From Salinibaculum rarum (GTDB lineage Archaea; Halobacteriota; Halobacteria; Halobacteriales; Haloarculaceae), in contig NZ_CP129992.1 of NCBI RefSeq assembly GCF_030505615.1, positions 1,674,001-1,738,000 on the forward strand: a DNA stretch of 64,000 nt, in the 5' to 3' direction. How positions within the stretch are numbered: the first letter of the stretch is position 1; the number at the start of each line of letters is the position of its first letter. Made by a program: the position numbers and the translations under genes. Of this stretch, positions 34,510 to 43,414 are shown one piece after another. Under the pieces are notes generated by a model. It ran no database searches, was not told the DNA's origin, and saw only the letters and a program-made list of their open reading frames with translations.

Positions 34510-36447
34510 ATGGCGAGCAACAAAATTCTGGGTATCGACCTCGGGACCACGAACAGTGCGTTCGCGGTCATGGAGGGTGGTGACCCCGAAATCATCGTCA
34601 ACGGTGAAGGGGACCGCACCACGCCCTCTGTCGTCGCGTTCAACGACGGCGAGAAACTGGTCGGCAAGCCCGCGAAGAACCAGGCTGTCCAGAACCCCGA
34701 CCACACGATTCAGTCCATCAAGCGCCACATGGGCGAGGACGACTACACAGTCGACCTCGAAGGCGAGGAGTACACGCCGGAGCAGGTCTCGGCGATGACA
34801 CTCCAGAAAATCAAGCAGGACGCCGAGGACTACCTCGGCGAGGAAATCGAGAAGGCTGTCATCACGGTCCCCGCGTACTTCTCGGACCGACAGCGCCAGG
34901 CGACGAAAGACGCCGGCGAAATCGCCGGCTTCGAAGTCGAGCGCATCATCAACGAGCCGACGGCCGCGGCGATGGCGTACGGGCTCGACGACGAGTCCAA
35001 CCAGACCGTCCTCGTGTACGACCTCGGTGGTGGGACCTTCGACGTCTCGATTCTCGAACTCGGCGGCGGCGTCTACGAAGTCGTCGCGACCAACGGTGAC
35101 AACGACCTCGGTGGGGACGACTGGGACCAGGCCATCATCGACTGGCTGGCCGAGGACTTCCACGACGAGCACGGCATCGACCTCCGCGAGGACCGCCAGG
35201 CTCTCCAGCGGCTCAAGGACGCTGCAGAGGAAGCCAAAATCGAGCTCTCCAACCGAAAGGAGACGAACATCACGCTGCCCTTTATCGCCTCCGACGACGA
35301 CGGGCCGAAGGACCTCGAAGCCTCGCTGACGCGAGCGAAATTCGAGTCGCTGACTTCGGACCTGGTCGAGCGGACCGTCGGCCCGACCGAGCAGGCGCTC
35401 GAAGACGCCGGCTACGACGAGAGCGACATCGACGAAGTGATTCTCGTCGGCGGGTCGACGCGGATGCCGATGATTCAGGACAACGTCGAGGAGATGACCG
35501 GCCAAGAGCCAAAGAAGAACGTCAACCCCGACGAGGCAGTCGCGCTGGGTGCAGCCATCCAGGGCGGTGTCCTCTCGGGCGACGTCGACGACATCGTGCT
35601 CGTGGACGTGACGCCGCTGTCGCTGGGTGTCGAGGTCAAGGGTGGCCTGTTCGAGCGACTCATCGAGAAGAACACGACCATCCCGACCGAGGAATCGAAG
35701 GTATTCACGACCGCCCAGGACAACCAGACGATGGTTCAGATTCGCGTCTTCCAGGGCGAGCGCGAACTCGCCGAGGAGAACGAACTGCTCGGTGAGTTCT
35801 CGCTGACCGGCATCCCGCCGTCGCCCGCGGGCGTACCACAGATCGAGGTCACGTTCGCACTCGACGAGAACGGTATCGTCGACGTCTCCGCCGAGGACAA
35901 AGGCTCGGGTAACAAGGAGAACATCACCATCGAGGGCGGTGCCGGTCTCTCGGACGACCAGATCGAGCAGATGCAGGAGGAAGCCGAGAAACACGCCGAA
36001 GAAGACGAGAAGCGCCGCGAGCGCATCGAGGCGCGCAACCAGGCCGAATCCACAATCCAGCGCGCCGAGAAGCTCCTCGACGAGAACGAAGAGCAGGTCG
36101 ACGACGACCTGCGCGCCGACATCGAGGACGCTGTCGAAGAAGTCGAGGACGTCCTCGACCAGGAGGAGCCGACCAAGGAAGAACTCGAAGAGGCCACGGA
36201 GTACTTGGCCGAGGAACTCCAGGAAATCGGCAAGCAGGTCTACCAGCAACAGGCCGCTGACGGTGCCGCAGGCGCTGGTGGTCCCGGTGCAGGCGCCGCG
36301 GGCGCGGCCGGTGCTGGCCCGGGCGCTGGCGCAGGTCCCGGCGGGGCAGGTGCGGGTCCGGGCGCCGCGGGCGCAGGCGCTGACGAGGAGTACGTCGACG
36401 CAGACTTCGAAGACGTCGACGACGAGGACGAGGAAGACGACGAATAG
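34510..36447 (+). CDS. dnaK: Hsp70 chaperone DnaK
   Basis: The 645-residue protein has the ATPase motifs [27 protein letters not shown] and [13 protein letters not shown]. The substrate-binding domain ([14 protein letters not shown]) and a helical lid follow. The tail is rich in Ala, Gly and Pro and ends in acidic DDEDEEDDE. The frame extends 55 codons upstream, but this ATG gives the normal N-terminus. A hairpin and T-run follow the gene. Confidence 0.97.
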   Translation: MASNKILGIDLGTTNSAFAVMEGGDPEIIVNGEGDRTTPSVVAFNDGEKLVGKPAKNQAVQNPDHTIQSIKRHMGEDDYTVDLEGEEYTPEQVSAMTLQKIKQDAEDYLGEEIEKAVITVPAYFSDRQRQATKDAGEIAGFEVERIINEPTAAAMAYGLDDESNQTVLVYDLGGGTFDVSILELGGGVYEVVATNGDNDLGGDDWDQAIIDWLAEDFHDEHGIDLREDRQALQRLKDAAEEAKIELSNRKETNITLPFIASDDDGPKDLEASLTRAKFESLTSDLVERTVGPTEQALEDAGYDESDIDEVILVGGSTRMPMIQDNVEEMTGQEPKKNVNPDEAVALGAAIQGGVLSGDVDDIVLVDVTPLSLGVEVKGGLFERLIEKNTTIPTEESKVFTTAQDNQTMVQIRVFQGERELAEENELLGEFSLTGIPPSPAGVPQIEVTFALDENGIVDVSAEDKGSGNKENITIEGGAGLSDDQIEQMQEEAEKHAEEDEKRRERIEARNQAESTIQRAEKLLDENEEQVDDDLRADIEDAVEEVEDVLDQEEPTKEELEEATEYLAEELQEIGKQVYQQQAADGAAGAGGPGAGAAGAAGAGPGAGAGPGGAGAGPGAAGAGADEEYVDADFEDVDDEDEEDDE

Positions 36448-36700
36448 AGTCCCGTCCGGGGACTGACCGGTTCGCGACGACTTTTCGTGTTTTTTTCGAC
36501 AGTTTCGGTTCGCGTTTCTGAGCCGCTGGTACCCGCCTCGGGAGCGGTCAGTTCGTGGCGCGTGCGGACGGTCAGACTGCCAGTGATACCCACTGGGACG
36601 ACTCGGAACTCTGTGGGTACGAGTGTCATACCTGCCCAATTCGCTGAAATCTCTGACCCGTTCTATTCAAGTGGCCGAACCGTTTACTGGGCTACAACTG
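36448..36700 (+). other. dnaK-dnaJ intergenic region
   Basis: The 253-nt gap holds the terminator elements above and, near 36661-36670, TTCTATTCAA as a weak TATA candidate for dnaJ. I see no gene or repeat in the rest. Confidence 0.5.
36449..36497 (+). terminator. Terminator after dnaK
   Basis: AGTCCC and GGGACT form a short stem at 36449-36466 just after the stop. A run of seven T at 36491-36497 fits archaeal T-rich termination. Confidence 0.5.
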
Positions 36701-37864
36701 ATGACTGAGGACTTTTACGACGTACTGGGTGTGTCGCGGGACGCCTCCGAGGAGGAGATAGAGGAGGCGTACCGTGACGCCGTTCGCAAGTATCACCCGG
36801 ACGTTAGCGACGACCCGGACGCCGAAGAGAAATTCAAGAAGGCAAAGAAGGCAAAGGAAGTCCTGACGGACGACGAGCAACGCCAGATGTACGACCAGAT
36901 GGGCCACGAGCAGTTCGTCGAGGCCGACAAGCGCGGCGCGACGGGCGGTGGCGGCGGTGCGCGTGGCGGCCCCGGCGGGATGGGTGGCATGGGTGGTATG
37001 GGCGGCGGCGGATTCGGCGACGTCCAGGACATCTTCGACCAGTTTTTCGGCGGCGGTGCTGGCGGCCAGTCACAGAACCGCCCGCGGCAGGGCCAGGACC
37101 TCAGGACTGGGCTGGAAATCGACCTCGAAGAAGCCTATCACGGCGCAGAGAAGGAGATGGACGTGCGCCGGCCCGAGACGTGTAGCGACTGTGACGGCAA
37201 GGGCCATCCGCCGGGGACCGACTCAGAGACCTGTCCGGAGTGTAACGGACAGGGGCAGACGACGACAGTTCAGGATACCCCCTTCGGTCGGATGCAGTCC
37301 CGACAGACCTGTCGGCGCTGTGAAGGAGACGGGACGATTTACGAAGAGACCTGTTCGACGTGTGGCGGCAACGGCGTCGTCCGCGAGGACGCGACGCTCA
37401 CCGTCGAAATCCCGGCAGGTATCCGCGACGGCCAGACCCTCCGGATGGAACGGGAGGGCGCACCCGGCGAGCGTGGCGGTCCCAAGGGCGACCTGCTCGT
37501 CGAAATTTCGGTGGCCGAACACCCCGACTTCGAACGCGATGGTGACGACCTCTATACGACCGCCGGCGTCTCGTTCCCGCAGGTGGTCTTTGGCGACACC
37601 GTCGAAATCGACACCTTCGACGGCCCGGTCGAACTCGACGTGCCGGCCGGCACCCAGAGCGGCGAGCGGTTCCGCCTGAAAGGGAAGGGGATGCCCCGCC
37701 TCCAGCGCCGTGGCAGCGGTGACCTCTACGTCCAGATTCAGGTCGTCACGCCGGAGTCGCTGGCCGAGGAGCAACGCGAAGCACTCGAACAGTTCGCCGA
37801 GGCCAGCGACGAGGACATCGACGTCGACCAGAGTTTCTTCGACAAGATTCGCGACTCGTTCTGA
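36701..37864 (+). CDS. dnaJ: DnaJ (Hsp40) co-chaperone
   Basis: The 387-residue protein has an N-terminal J domain with HPD in KYHPDVSDD and a Gly/Met-rich linker (GGMGGMGGMGGGGFG). Four zinc-centre repeats follow: CSDCDGKG, CPECNGQG, CRRCEGDG and CSTCGGNG. The C-terminal substrate domain ends near FDKIRDSF. It stimulates DnaK ATPase and lies next to dnaK. All DnaJ type I parts are present. Confidence 0.97.
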   Translation: MTEDFYDVLGVSRDASEEEIEEAYRDAVRKYHPDVSDDPDAEEKFKKAKKAKEVLTDDEQRQMYDQMGHEQFVEADKRGATGGGGGARGGPGGMGGMGGMGGGGFGDVQDIFDQFFGGGAGGQSQNRPRQGQDLRTGLEIDLEEAYHGAEKEMDVRRPETCSDCDGKGHPPGTDSETCPECNGQGQTTTVQDTPFGRMQSRQTCRRCEGDGTIYEETCSTCGGNGVVREDATLTVEIPAGIRDGQTLRMEREGAPGERGGPKGDLLVEISVAEHPDFERDGDDLYTTAGVSFPQVVFGDTVEIDTFDGPVELDVPAGTQSGERFRLKGKGMPRLQRRGSGDLYVQIQVVTPESLAEEQREALEQFAEASDEDIDVDQSFFDKIRDSF

Positions 37865-37949
37865 GCACGGCCGCTCGAACTGGCGTCTGGCGCGGGCAAG
37901 CGTGGCGACAGTGCGACGCCCTTTTCGCGGTCGACTCCAAGAGTCGCGT

Positions 37950-38699
37950 ATGGAGACGCTCGCAGACCTCGTTGCGGCCGGGCGAAATCGCGAGGGGCCG
38001 GTCGTCGACGCACCCGAGCGAAACGCCCCCTATACGTACGGCGAATTCTCGACGAACGTATGGAAGGCCGGCAATTTGCTCCGCCACTACGGAGTCCGTG
38101 CCGGCGCGCGGCTGGGACTCGTCATCGGGCCGAAGCATCCCGAACCCGACGACGAACCCGGCTGGCTCGGCGCCACGCCGGACCCGCTGCTGGCACTCCT
38201 CGGTGGGGCTTGTCTCGGTGCACGGGTCGTCCTCTCACCACCGCAACCGGTCGAGGCGCGTGCCTTCGTCTGTCCGGATGCGTGGCTCGACCGCTACGAC
38301 GTCGCGCCGGGGTGTTCACGACTGGCGTACGGCGGTCCGCCGGAGACGACCGGCGTCGCACATTTCGAGCGGGAACTCTGGAGCGAGAACCCCATCGAAC
38401 CACCGGACCCCGTCGCGGCCGACGACCCGTTCCTCGACATCGACGGCGCGACGGAAACGCAGGGCACGCTCTTGTCGGCTGGCGAGTCACTCGCAGCGAC
38501 GCACGAACTCGACGGCGGTGACCGAATCGCTCTGGACGCGCCACTGACCTCTGCGGGTGCGATTGTGGCCGGTGTGGTCGCACCGCTCGCCGTTGGCGCG
38601 ACAATCGTCGTCGGCAGCGATGTCGCTGGGGACGTTTGCTACACGGTCACGGGCGACAGTCGCGACGGGGCGACCGTCGACCCTGGGTCTGTTTTCTAG
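37950..38699 (+). CDS. Truncated AMP-binding (acyl-CoA synthetase-like) protein
   Basis: The 249-residue protein resembles the N-terminal half of adenylate-forming enzymes: TYGEFSTNVWKAGNLLRHYG, an LLALLGGACLGARVVLSPPQ segment like the family's Rossmann-like region, and LTSAGAIVAGVVAPLAVGAT. The ATP-binding P-loop and C-terminal lysine domain are absent, so it should not be an active ligase. The TATA-like GCCCTTTTCGC lies 27 nt before the ATG. It may be a conserved haloarchaeal protein with a new role. Confidence 0.65.
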   Translation: METLADLVAAGRNREGPVVDAPERNAPYTYGEFSTNVWKAGNLLRHYGVRAGARLGLVIGPKHPEPDDEPGWLGATPDPLLALLGGACLGARVVLSPPQPVEARAFVCPDAWLDRYDVAPGCSRLAYGGPPETTGVAHFERELWSENPIEPPDPVAADDPFLDIDGATETQGTLLSAGESLAATHELDGGDRIALDAPLTSAGAIVAGVVAPLAVGATIVVGSDVAGDVCYTVTGDSRDGATVDPGSVF

Positions 38700-38878
38700 C
38701 TCGCGCGGAACTCTCCGTGTTTCATCCCGAAGAAAAAGGCGACAATCGAGAAGACGATCATCGAGGGCAGGACCATCATGAAGACCGTCGAGGGGGTCAT
38801 CATGGACGTGAGCGCGACCGTCGCAACGGCGACAATCGCGACGAGTGGGACCACCGAGCGCGGGAAGTCGAACTCCAT
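38696..38878 (-). CDS. Small two-helix membrane protein (probably DUF7333)
   Basis: The 60-residue protein is almost entirely two membrane helices (VVPLVAIVAVATVAL and MMVLPSMIVFSIVAFFFGM) and ends KHGEFRAS. From memory it resembles DUF7333. The ATG follows GTATTTAGGG by 27 nt on the minus strand. It overlaps the end of the AMP-binding-like gene by 4 nt. Confidence 0.75.
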   Translation of the reverse strand: MEFDFPRSVVPLVAIVAVATVALTSMMTPSTVFMMVLPSMIVFSIVAFFFGMKHGEFRAS

Positions 38879-38942
38879 ACCAATATTTTGGGATTGCTAC
38901 CCTAAATACGTTCAGAAAGCGGGTCTCCTCGCGCCAGTGGGC

Positions 38943-39695
38943 TCACTCCGGTGTCGGGCGGACGAGTTCCGCGAGTGTCACCACGAGCCCGAGCAGCCAG
39001 CCAAGCGGGACGGAGATACCGAACCACATCAGCACGTAGGCAAAGCCCTCGCGGGTGAAGTTCTCGACGAGGAACTCCTGGACGCCGAAGATACTCGGTG
39101 CATCGAAGAGGAACCACCGGGCCAGCGAGTCACTCTGGTCTAAGACGACGCCGGCGACGGCCGGCGCGTACAGTGCTGCCACGACCGGCGGGAGAAAGAT
39201 GGCCGTCATGGCGAAGGGGTAGGCGAGCAACACGGTCGTGAACCGGCCGCCGAGGACCCAGAAGCCGTACGCCAGCGCCGAGGAGACGATGGCGACGCCG
39301 CTGGCGGCCGCGACAGCGGTGACACCGCCGGCATCCAGTGACGCGGAAAACTGGAACTTCGCGAGCAGACTCAGTGCGCCCCACAGGACCACAAAGAGGC
39401 CGACGACGCCGGCAAAGCCGATACTGACGGCGGTGCTGTTGATTCGCTTTGTCTGAAAGCGGATGAAATACCCGAACAGCACGAGCGGATAGGCTAAGGC
39501 GACGACAGGGACGCCGACGACCGACCACAGGCGGTAGAGAAAGAGCGTCAGCCCCCCGTCGGGGCGCCACTTGCCCAACACCGTGCCCTCGGCACTCCGT
39601 TGTCGGGGCCAGACGACCTCCATCCACGTCTCGTGCATCTGCTTGAGGTCGAATTTGAGTGCGTCGACGACACCACGCTCGTTCCCGACAGACAT
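38943..39695 (-). CDS. Multi-pass membrane protein
   Basis: The 250-residue protein has a soluble start (DLKQMHETWMEVVWPRQR) and about six hydrophobic segments, including VVGVPVVALAYPLVLFGYF. No family name is recognised; it looks conserved in haloarchaea. It is followed by the small membrane protein gene on the same strand. Function unknown. Confidence 0.75.
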   Translation of the reverse strand: MSVGNERGVVDALKFDLKQMHETWMEVVWPRQRSAEGTVLGKWRPDGGLTLFLYRLWSVVGVPVVALAYPLVLFGYFIRFQTKRINSTAVSIGFAGVVGLFVVLWGALSLLAKFQFSASLDAGGVTAVAAASGVAIVSSALAYGFWVLGGRFTTVLLAYPFAMTAIFLPPVVAALYAPAVAGVVLDQSDSLARWFLFDAPSIFGVQEFLVENFTREGFAYVLMWFGISVPLGWLLGLVVTLAELVRPTPE

Positions 39696-39771
39696 TACCG
39701 CCCCGTTCGATTCCCCTCCGGTTTACTGTTTCGGCCTCGGGGGACCAGCGCGGACCTGGGACCGTGGCCGC

Positions 39772-40608
39772 TCAGTCCCAGCTGTCGGGCGCAAAGTCCG
39801 GGTGGACCTGTCGGTCGACAGTTTCGATGTCGTCGATACGAGCTACGTCTTCGTCGTCTAGCTCCAGCGTGAGACTCTCCCAGTTGTCGCGGATATGTGC
39901 CTCGCTGGTGGCTTTCGGAATCGCGGTCACGCCCTTCTCGCGGAGCCACGCGAGACTGACCTGTGTCTCGCTGACGCCGTGTTTCTCTGCAATCTCGCCC
40001 AGTGTCGGGTCATCCAGCACTTTCCCGCGGGCGAGCGGCGAGTACGCGACGAGTTCGATGTCGTTCTCGGCTGCGTAGGCGCGCAGTTCCTCCTGGGGGA
40101 GGAACGGATGCATCTCGACCTGGTTGGCGAAGACAGGGACGTCCAGTACCTCCTGTGCCCTGTCGAGGTGTTCCGGTTCGAAGTTCGAGACGCCGATGGC
40201 CCGAATCGTGTTCTCGTTGTACAACTGTTCGAACGCGGCCAGTGTCTCCTCGGGGTCGTACTCGTTTGCCGGCCAGTGGACATAGAGGAGGTCGACGTAA
40301 TCGACGCCAAGCGCGTCCAGGCTGGCGTTCGTACTCTGGATGACCTTCTCGTGGGAGAGTTTGCTCGTCCACACCTTCGTCGCCAGGAAGACCTCTTCGC
40401 GGTCGACGTCTGCGGCGGCGATACCCTCACCGACGGCATCCTCGTTGCGGTACGCCTGTGCGGTGTCGATGTGGCGATAGCCCATCTCCAGGGCGGTCTG
40501 GACCGAGTCGGCACACTGGTCGTGGTCGGTATTCTCCCACGTTCCGAGGCCGAGCATCGGCATCTCGCCTGCGGACGGCACACTCTCCGGGGACAGCTTC
40601 TGAGACAT
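39772..40608 (-). CDS. Aldo-keto reductase
   Basis: The 278-residue protein is an NADPH-dependent AKR with the catalytic set Asp and Tyr in HIDTAQAYRNE, Lys in FLATKVWTS, and His in LLYVHWPANEYD. AIGVSNFEPEHLDRA and VAYSPLARGKVL match family motifs. The physiological substrate is not evident. The start is the ATG (MSQKLSPES) after a 3-codon extension. Confidence 0.92.
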   Translation of the reverse strand: MSQKLSPESVPSAGEMPMLGLGTWENTDHDQCADSVQTALEMGYRHIDTAQAYRNEDAVGEGIAAADVDREEVFLATKVWTSKLSHEKVIQSTNASLDALGVDYVDLLYVHWPANEYDPEETLAAFEQLYNENTIRAIGVSNFEPEHLDRAQEVLDVPVFANQVEMHPFLPQEELRAYAAENDIELVAYSPLARGKVLDDPTLGEIAEKHGVSETQVSLAWLREKGVTAIPKATSEAHIRDNWESLTLELDDEDVARIDDIETVDRQVHPDFAPDSWD

Positions 40609-40668
40609 ACACGACACCGTAGGAGTGGCTCCTCAAAGTGTGTTGTGTCCGCGAAGTCGGCGGCCCGA

Positions 40669-41901
40669 CTAGATGTCGAGTCGGTCGCGGACGAAATCGG
40701 TGAGTATCGGCAGGTCGGAGACGTGGAGGAGCTTCCTGAAGGCGACGAGATCGCCGTTGTTGATAGCGACCAGCGCATCCTCGCCCAGTCGTTCCAGGTC
40801 CGCCATCAGCTGGTCGTAGCGTTCGTTCGGCGCGAGATAGAGAAGTTCGGTCATCAGCAGGCGTGTGCGTGCCTTCGGCGCGACGTTCTGGTGCCAGAGG
40901 TCGCCGTACAGCTCCATCCGGTCGGCGGAGGTGTCGCGGGCCTCGGGCGTGAGACAGGCGTCAGCGGTGACTGCGGCTGCGCGTGCGGACTTCATGCCCT
41001 TGTGGATTCCCTCGCCCCACAGCGGGTCGATGGTCGGGACGGTGTCACCGATAGCCATGAAGTTGTCCGTGCTGAGCTGGCCCGGCTTCTGGATGTGTGC
41101 CGAGCCGCGGTGCTGTTTCCCTTCGAGTCGCGTCGCGTTCTCGAAGCGAGGGTCGGTCCGCAGCCAGTAGTCGAGGTAATCGTCGATGCCCATCCCGTCT
41201 CGTGCGCGCTGCTTGTGGGAGTCGTTCTGGATGTAACAGAGGCCGACTTTGGCGGTGTCGCCGCCGGTGTGGAAAATCCAGGAGTAGCCCCCGGGTGCGA
41301 GGTCGTGGTCCAGTCGAAGCATCATCGCGTCCCGGAGGTCGCCGTAGTCCGGATGATTCACATCGATGCCCTCGAACTCCCACTCGACGCCGATTGCTTG
41401 GTGGCTCCGTTTGAGTTCGCTGACGCCGAGTTTCTTCGCGAGCGGTGCCGCTGGCCCTGTCGCGTCGATGATGATGTTTCCGTAGACCTCGTCGCCGCCG
41501 TTGTACTCGACGCCGACGATTTCGCCGCCGTCCATGATTGGGTTGGAGACGCGGGCGTCGAAGCGATACTCCGCCCCGTTTTCGCGTCCGTCGCGGACGA
41601 GAAACTGCTTGAACTCGGCAAACTCAAGCACTGCACCGGGCTGGTGGTGGGCGTAGTGGTCGTTGGGGGACTCGAGGACGACGGAGTCGGTGTAGTTCAT
41701 CACCACGTCGTCCGGAATCGAGAAGGAGGCCATCATCGACGGGAAGGTGCCGGCCGTCGACTTGTTGCTCTGACGTGGGAACTCGGATTCGGACTCGGTT
41801 TCCAAGACGAGTACGTCGTAGTCCCTGCTCGCCAGGTCCCGGGCACACTGTGCCCCGGCGGGGCCCGCCCCGGCGATAACCACGTCATAGCGGTCGGTCA
41901 T
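40669..41901 (-). CDS. Geranylgeranyl reductase family FAD protein
   Basis: The 410-residue protein starts DVVIAGAGPAGAQCARDLAS, an FAD-binding Rossmann motif, and has GNIIIDATGPAAPLAKKLG and the second FAD motif FMAIGDTVPTIDPLWGEGI. Related enzymes saturate geranylgeranyl chains of archaeal lipids or other isoprenoids. The start lies about 25 nt after CTGATTACCC, so it is probably leaderless. Divergent and downstream neighbours also suggest lipid or isoprenoid work. The exact substrate is not known. Confidence 0.82.
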   Translation of the reverse strand: MTDRYDVVIAGAGPAGAQCARDLASRDYDVLVLETESESEFPRQSNKSTAGTFPSMMASFSIPDDVVMNYTDSVVLESPNDHYAHHQPGAVLEFAEFKQFLVRDGRENGAEYRFDARVSNPIMDGGEIVGVEYNGGDEVYGNIIIDATGPAAPLAKKLGVSELKRSHQAIGVEWEFEGIDVNHPDYGDLRDAMMLRLDHDLAPGGYSWIFHTGGDTAKVGLCYIQNDSHKQRARDGMGIDDYLDYWLRTDPRFENATRLEGKQHRGSAHIQKPGQLSTDNFMAIGDTVPTIDPLWGEGIHKGMKSARAAAVTADACLTPEARDTSADRMELYGDLWHQNVAPKARTRLLMTELLYLAPNERYDQLMADLERLGEDALVAINNGDLVAFRKLLHVSDLPILTDFVRDRLDI

Positions 41902-42080
41902 ACCTTCAGGTACAGCGTGCGGGTAATCAGTCTTGCTGAATACGTCGACCGGGACACCGAACTGTCTGTTCTTAGTCATCTATCGCTGTTACGTTCCGCG
42001 AACCCCGGTCGACCGTCTCAGCGAGCGGCCCCAACCGATGGTATAAAGAGCGCGTCCCTCCCAGCCACGGGACACCCGAG

Positions 42081-43151
42081 ATGTTCCAGACGAGTGCGGG
42101 ATACCTCGCAGGCCGCGACCGACTCCCCACGTCGCTCCGCGCAGTGCTTGGCTATTACGCAGACAGCGGCGTCTTCGACTACCGAAGTCTCCAACTACAG
42201 CGCCGCATCGACGACGCGACTGACGCTATCGTCGCGGACGCCTTCGCCGCCGTCGAGGAGGCCATCGCCGAAGAGTTCGACCGTGAGTTCGTCGAGTTTT
42301 CCTACGACACCAAACTCGTGCTCCCGGCGGAGTTGACGCTTGGCTACCTCTACCGGCAACTCGAGGAACCGGAATACGACGACGCCGAGGCCGTGACGCA
42401 ACTGGTCATCGAGGCGCTCATCGACGGCGACATGCGCGATGCCGTCAACGACGACGAGTTCGACGACTTCGAGGTGGATTTCCCCGTCGACGAGTCGGAC
42501 CGGCGCCGGGTCGCCGAGGTCGCCCAGGCGACACTCGAGGCTCGCGTCACCGCACAGTTCGAGTCCTATCCCGACGCCGTCCGGGACGCCTACGACTGGG
42601 CCGTCGACATCTCCGAGCGCCACCAGGACGAGGACGACCACTTCCGGGCGCTGATGGCCGCCGCGCAGGGCGAGAACACCTCCCACACGCCCGCTGAGGC
42701 CCGCGAGCGCATCCGCGAGGAGTACAAGGACGCCGACTTTGCCGACCCGCCGGCAATCTTCGACGAGGAACTCGACCTCCCGTATTTCAAGACCCAGTAC
42801 GACCGCGTGGGCGTCATCTACAGCGGGATGGTCGAGATGTATCGTGAGGCGGGACTGCCCGTCGAGGAAGCCTTCGAGAAGTCGATTGTCCTCGCTATCA
42901 TCGGCGCACAGATTTGGCTCGACGACATCGACGACTTCCAGGCCGACATGGAGGGCGGCCAGCTCACGCCCGTCACCGCGGAGTATCTGCTGGCTGACGA
43001 CGACGCCACTGCCGCGACGCGCGCGGTCGATATCTCGGAGCAGTATCTCGATTTGGCCAAAGCACACGCGACGACAGTCGACTCGACGCTGACTGGCATC
43101 GCGACGGAGTACATCTACCGGTCGGGCGACCCCAGTGTCCTCCCGCGGTAG
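42081..43151 (+). CDS. Helical protein with isoprenoid-synthase-like aspartate motif
   Basis: The 356-residue, mostly helical protein has no clear family. Residues about 272-300 read IIGAQIWLDDIDDFQADM. This resembles the second Asp-rich motif of polyprenyl synthases (FQxxDDxxD). The first such motif is not obvious. The gene is divergent from the geranylgeranyl reductase-like gene and precedes a GGGP synthase-like gene. A TATA box GTATAAAG at 42044 gives a short leader. A lipid-related role is inference. Confidence 0.68.
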   Translation: MFQTSAGYLAGRDRLPTSLRAVLGYYADSGVFDYRSLQLQRRIDDATDAIVADAFAAVEEAIAEEFDREFVEFSYDTKLVLPAELTLGYLYRQLEEPEYDDAEAVTQLVIEALIDGDMRDAVNDDEFDDFEVDFPVDESDRRRVAEVAQATLEARVTAQFESYPDAVRDAYDWAVDISERHQDEDDHFRALMAAAQGENTSHTPAEARERIREEYKDADFADPPAIFDEELDLPYFKTQYDRVGVIYSGMVEMYREAGLPVEEAFEKSIVLAIIGAQIWLDDIDDFQADMEGGQLTPVTAEYLLADDDATAATRAVDISEQYLDLAKAHATTVDSTLTGIATEYIYRSGDPSVLPR

Positions 43152-43191
43152 TTCCCAGTACTGTCTTCAACGGGGCCGTCCAAGGGTACGT

Positions 43192-43356
43192 ATGGGACTT
43201 CAGAACCACGTCGACGACGTCGAAGCGACGTTTTTCATCACCGTCGGATTTGTCCTGTTCGTCATTCCCGAACCAGCCACCTCGGCACTCGGTATCGCGA
43301 TGATGCTGCTGGGTATCGTCTGGTGGTTCGACGAGTGGCGTTCCGCCGAGGTGTGA
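43192..43356 (+). CDS. Small two-helix membrane protein
   Basis: The 54-residue protein has one long hydrophobic hairpin (FFITVGFVLFVIPEP, LGIAMMLLGIVWWF) and an acidic C-terminus. It sits 41 nt after the isoprenoid-synthase-like gene and 58 nt before the GGGP synthase-like gene. No family is recognised; the frame upstream of this ATG is not convincing. Confidence 0.65.
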   Translation: MGLQNHVDDVEATFFITVGFVLFVIPEPATSALGIAMMLLGIVWWFDEWRSAEV

Positions 43357-43383
43357 CAACACGGCGCACGGCGAGAGGATACG

Positions 43384-43391
43384 CTTTTTAA
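43384..43391 (+). promoter_or_regulatory. TATA box of the GGGP synthase-like gene
   Basis: TTTTTAAA is centred about 27 nt before the ATG at 43415, a strong leaderless promoter. Confidence 0.65.
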
Positions 43392-43414
43392 ATCGGCACG
43401 GAGAGTATCCCAGT

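Noticed and set aside
34468-36639. 723-residue minus-strand reading frame
   Set aside because: Shadow of dnaK; no recognisable domain.
39895-42336. 813-residue plus-strand reading frame
   Set aside because: It runs antisense to the aldo-keto reductase and geranylgeranyl reductase-like genes, both well supported. The protein is rich in Arg, Val and His, with no domain.
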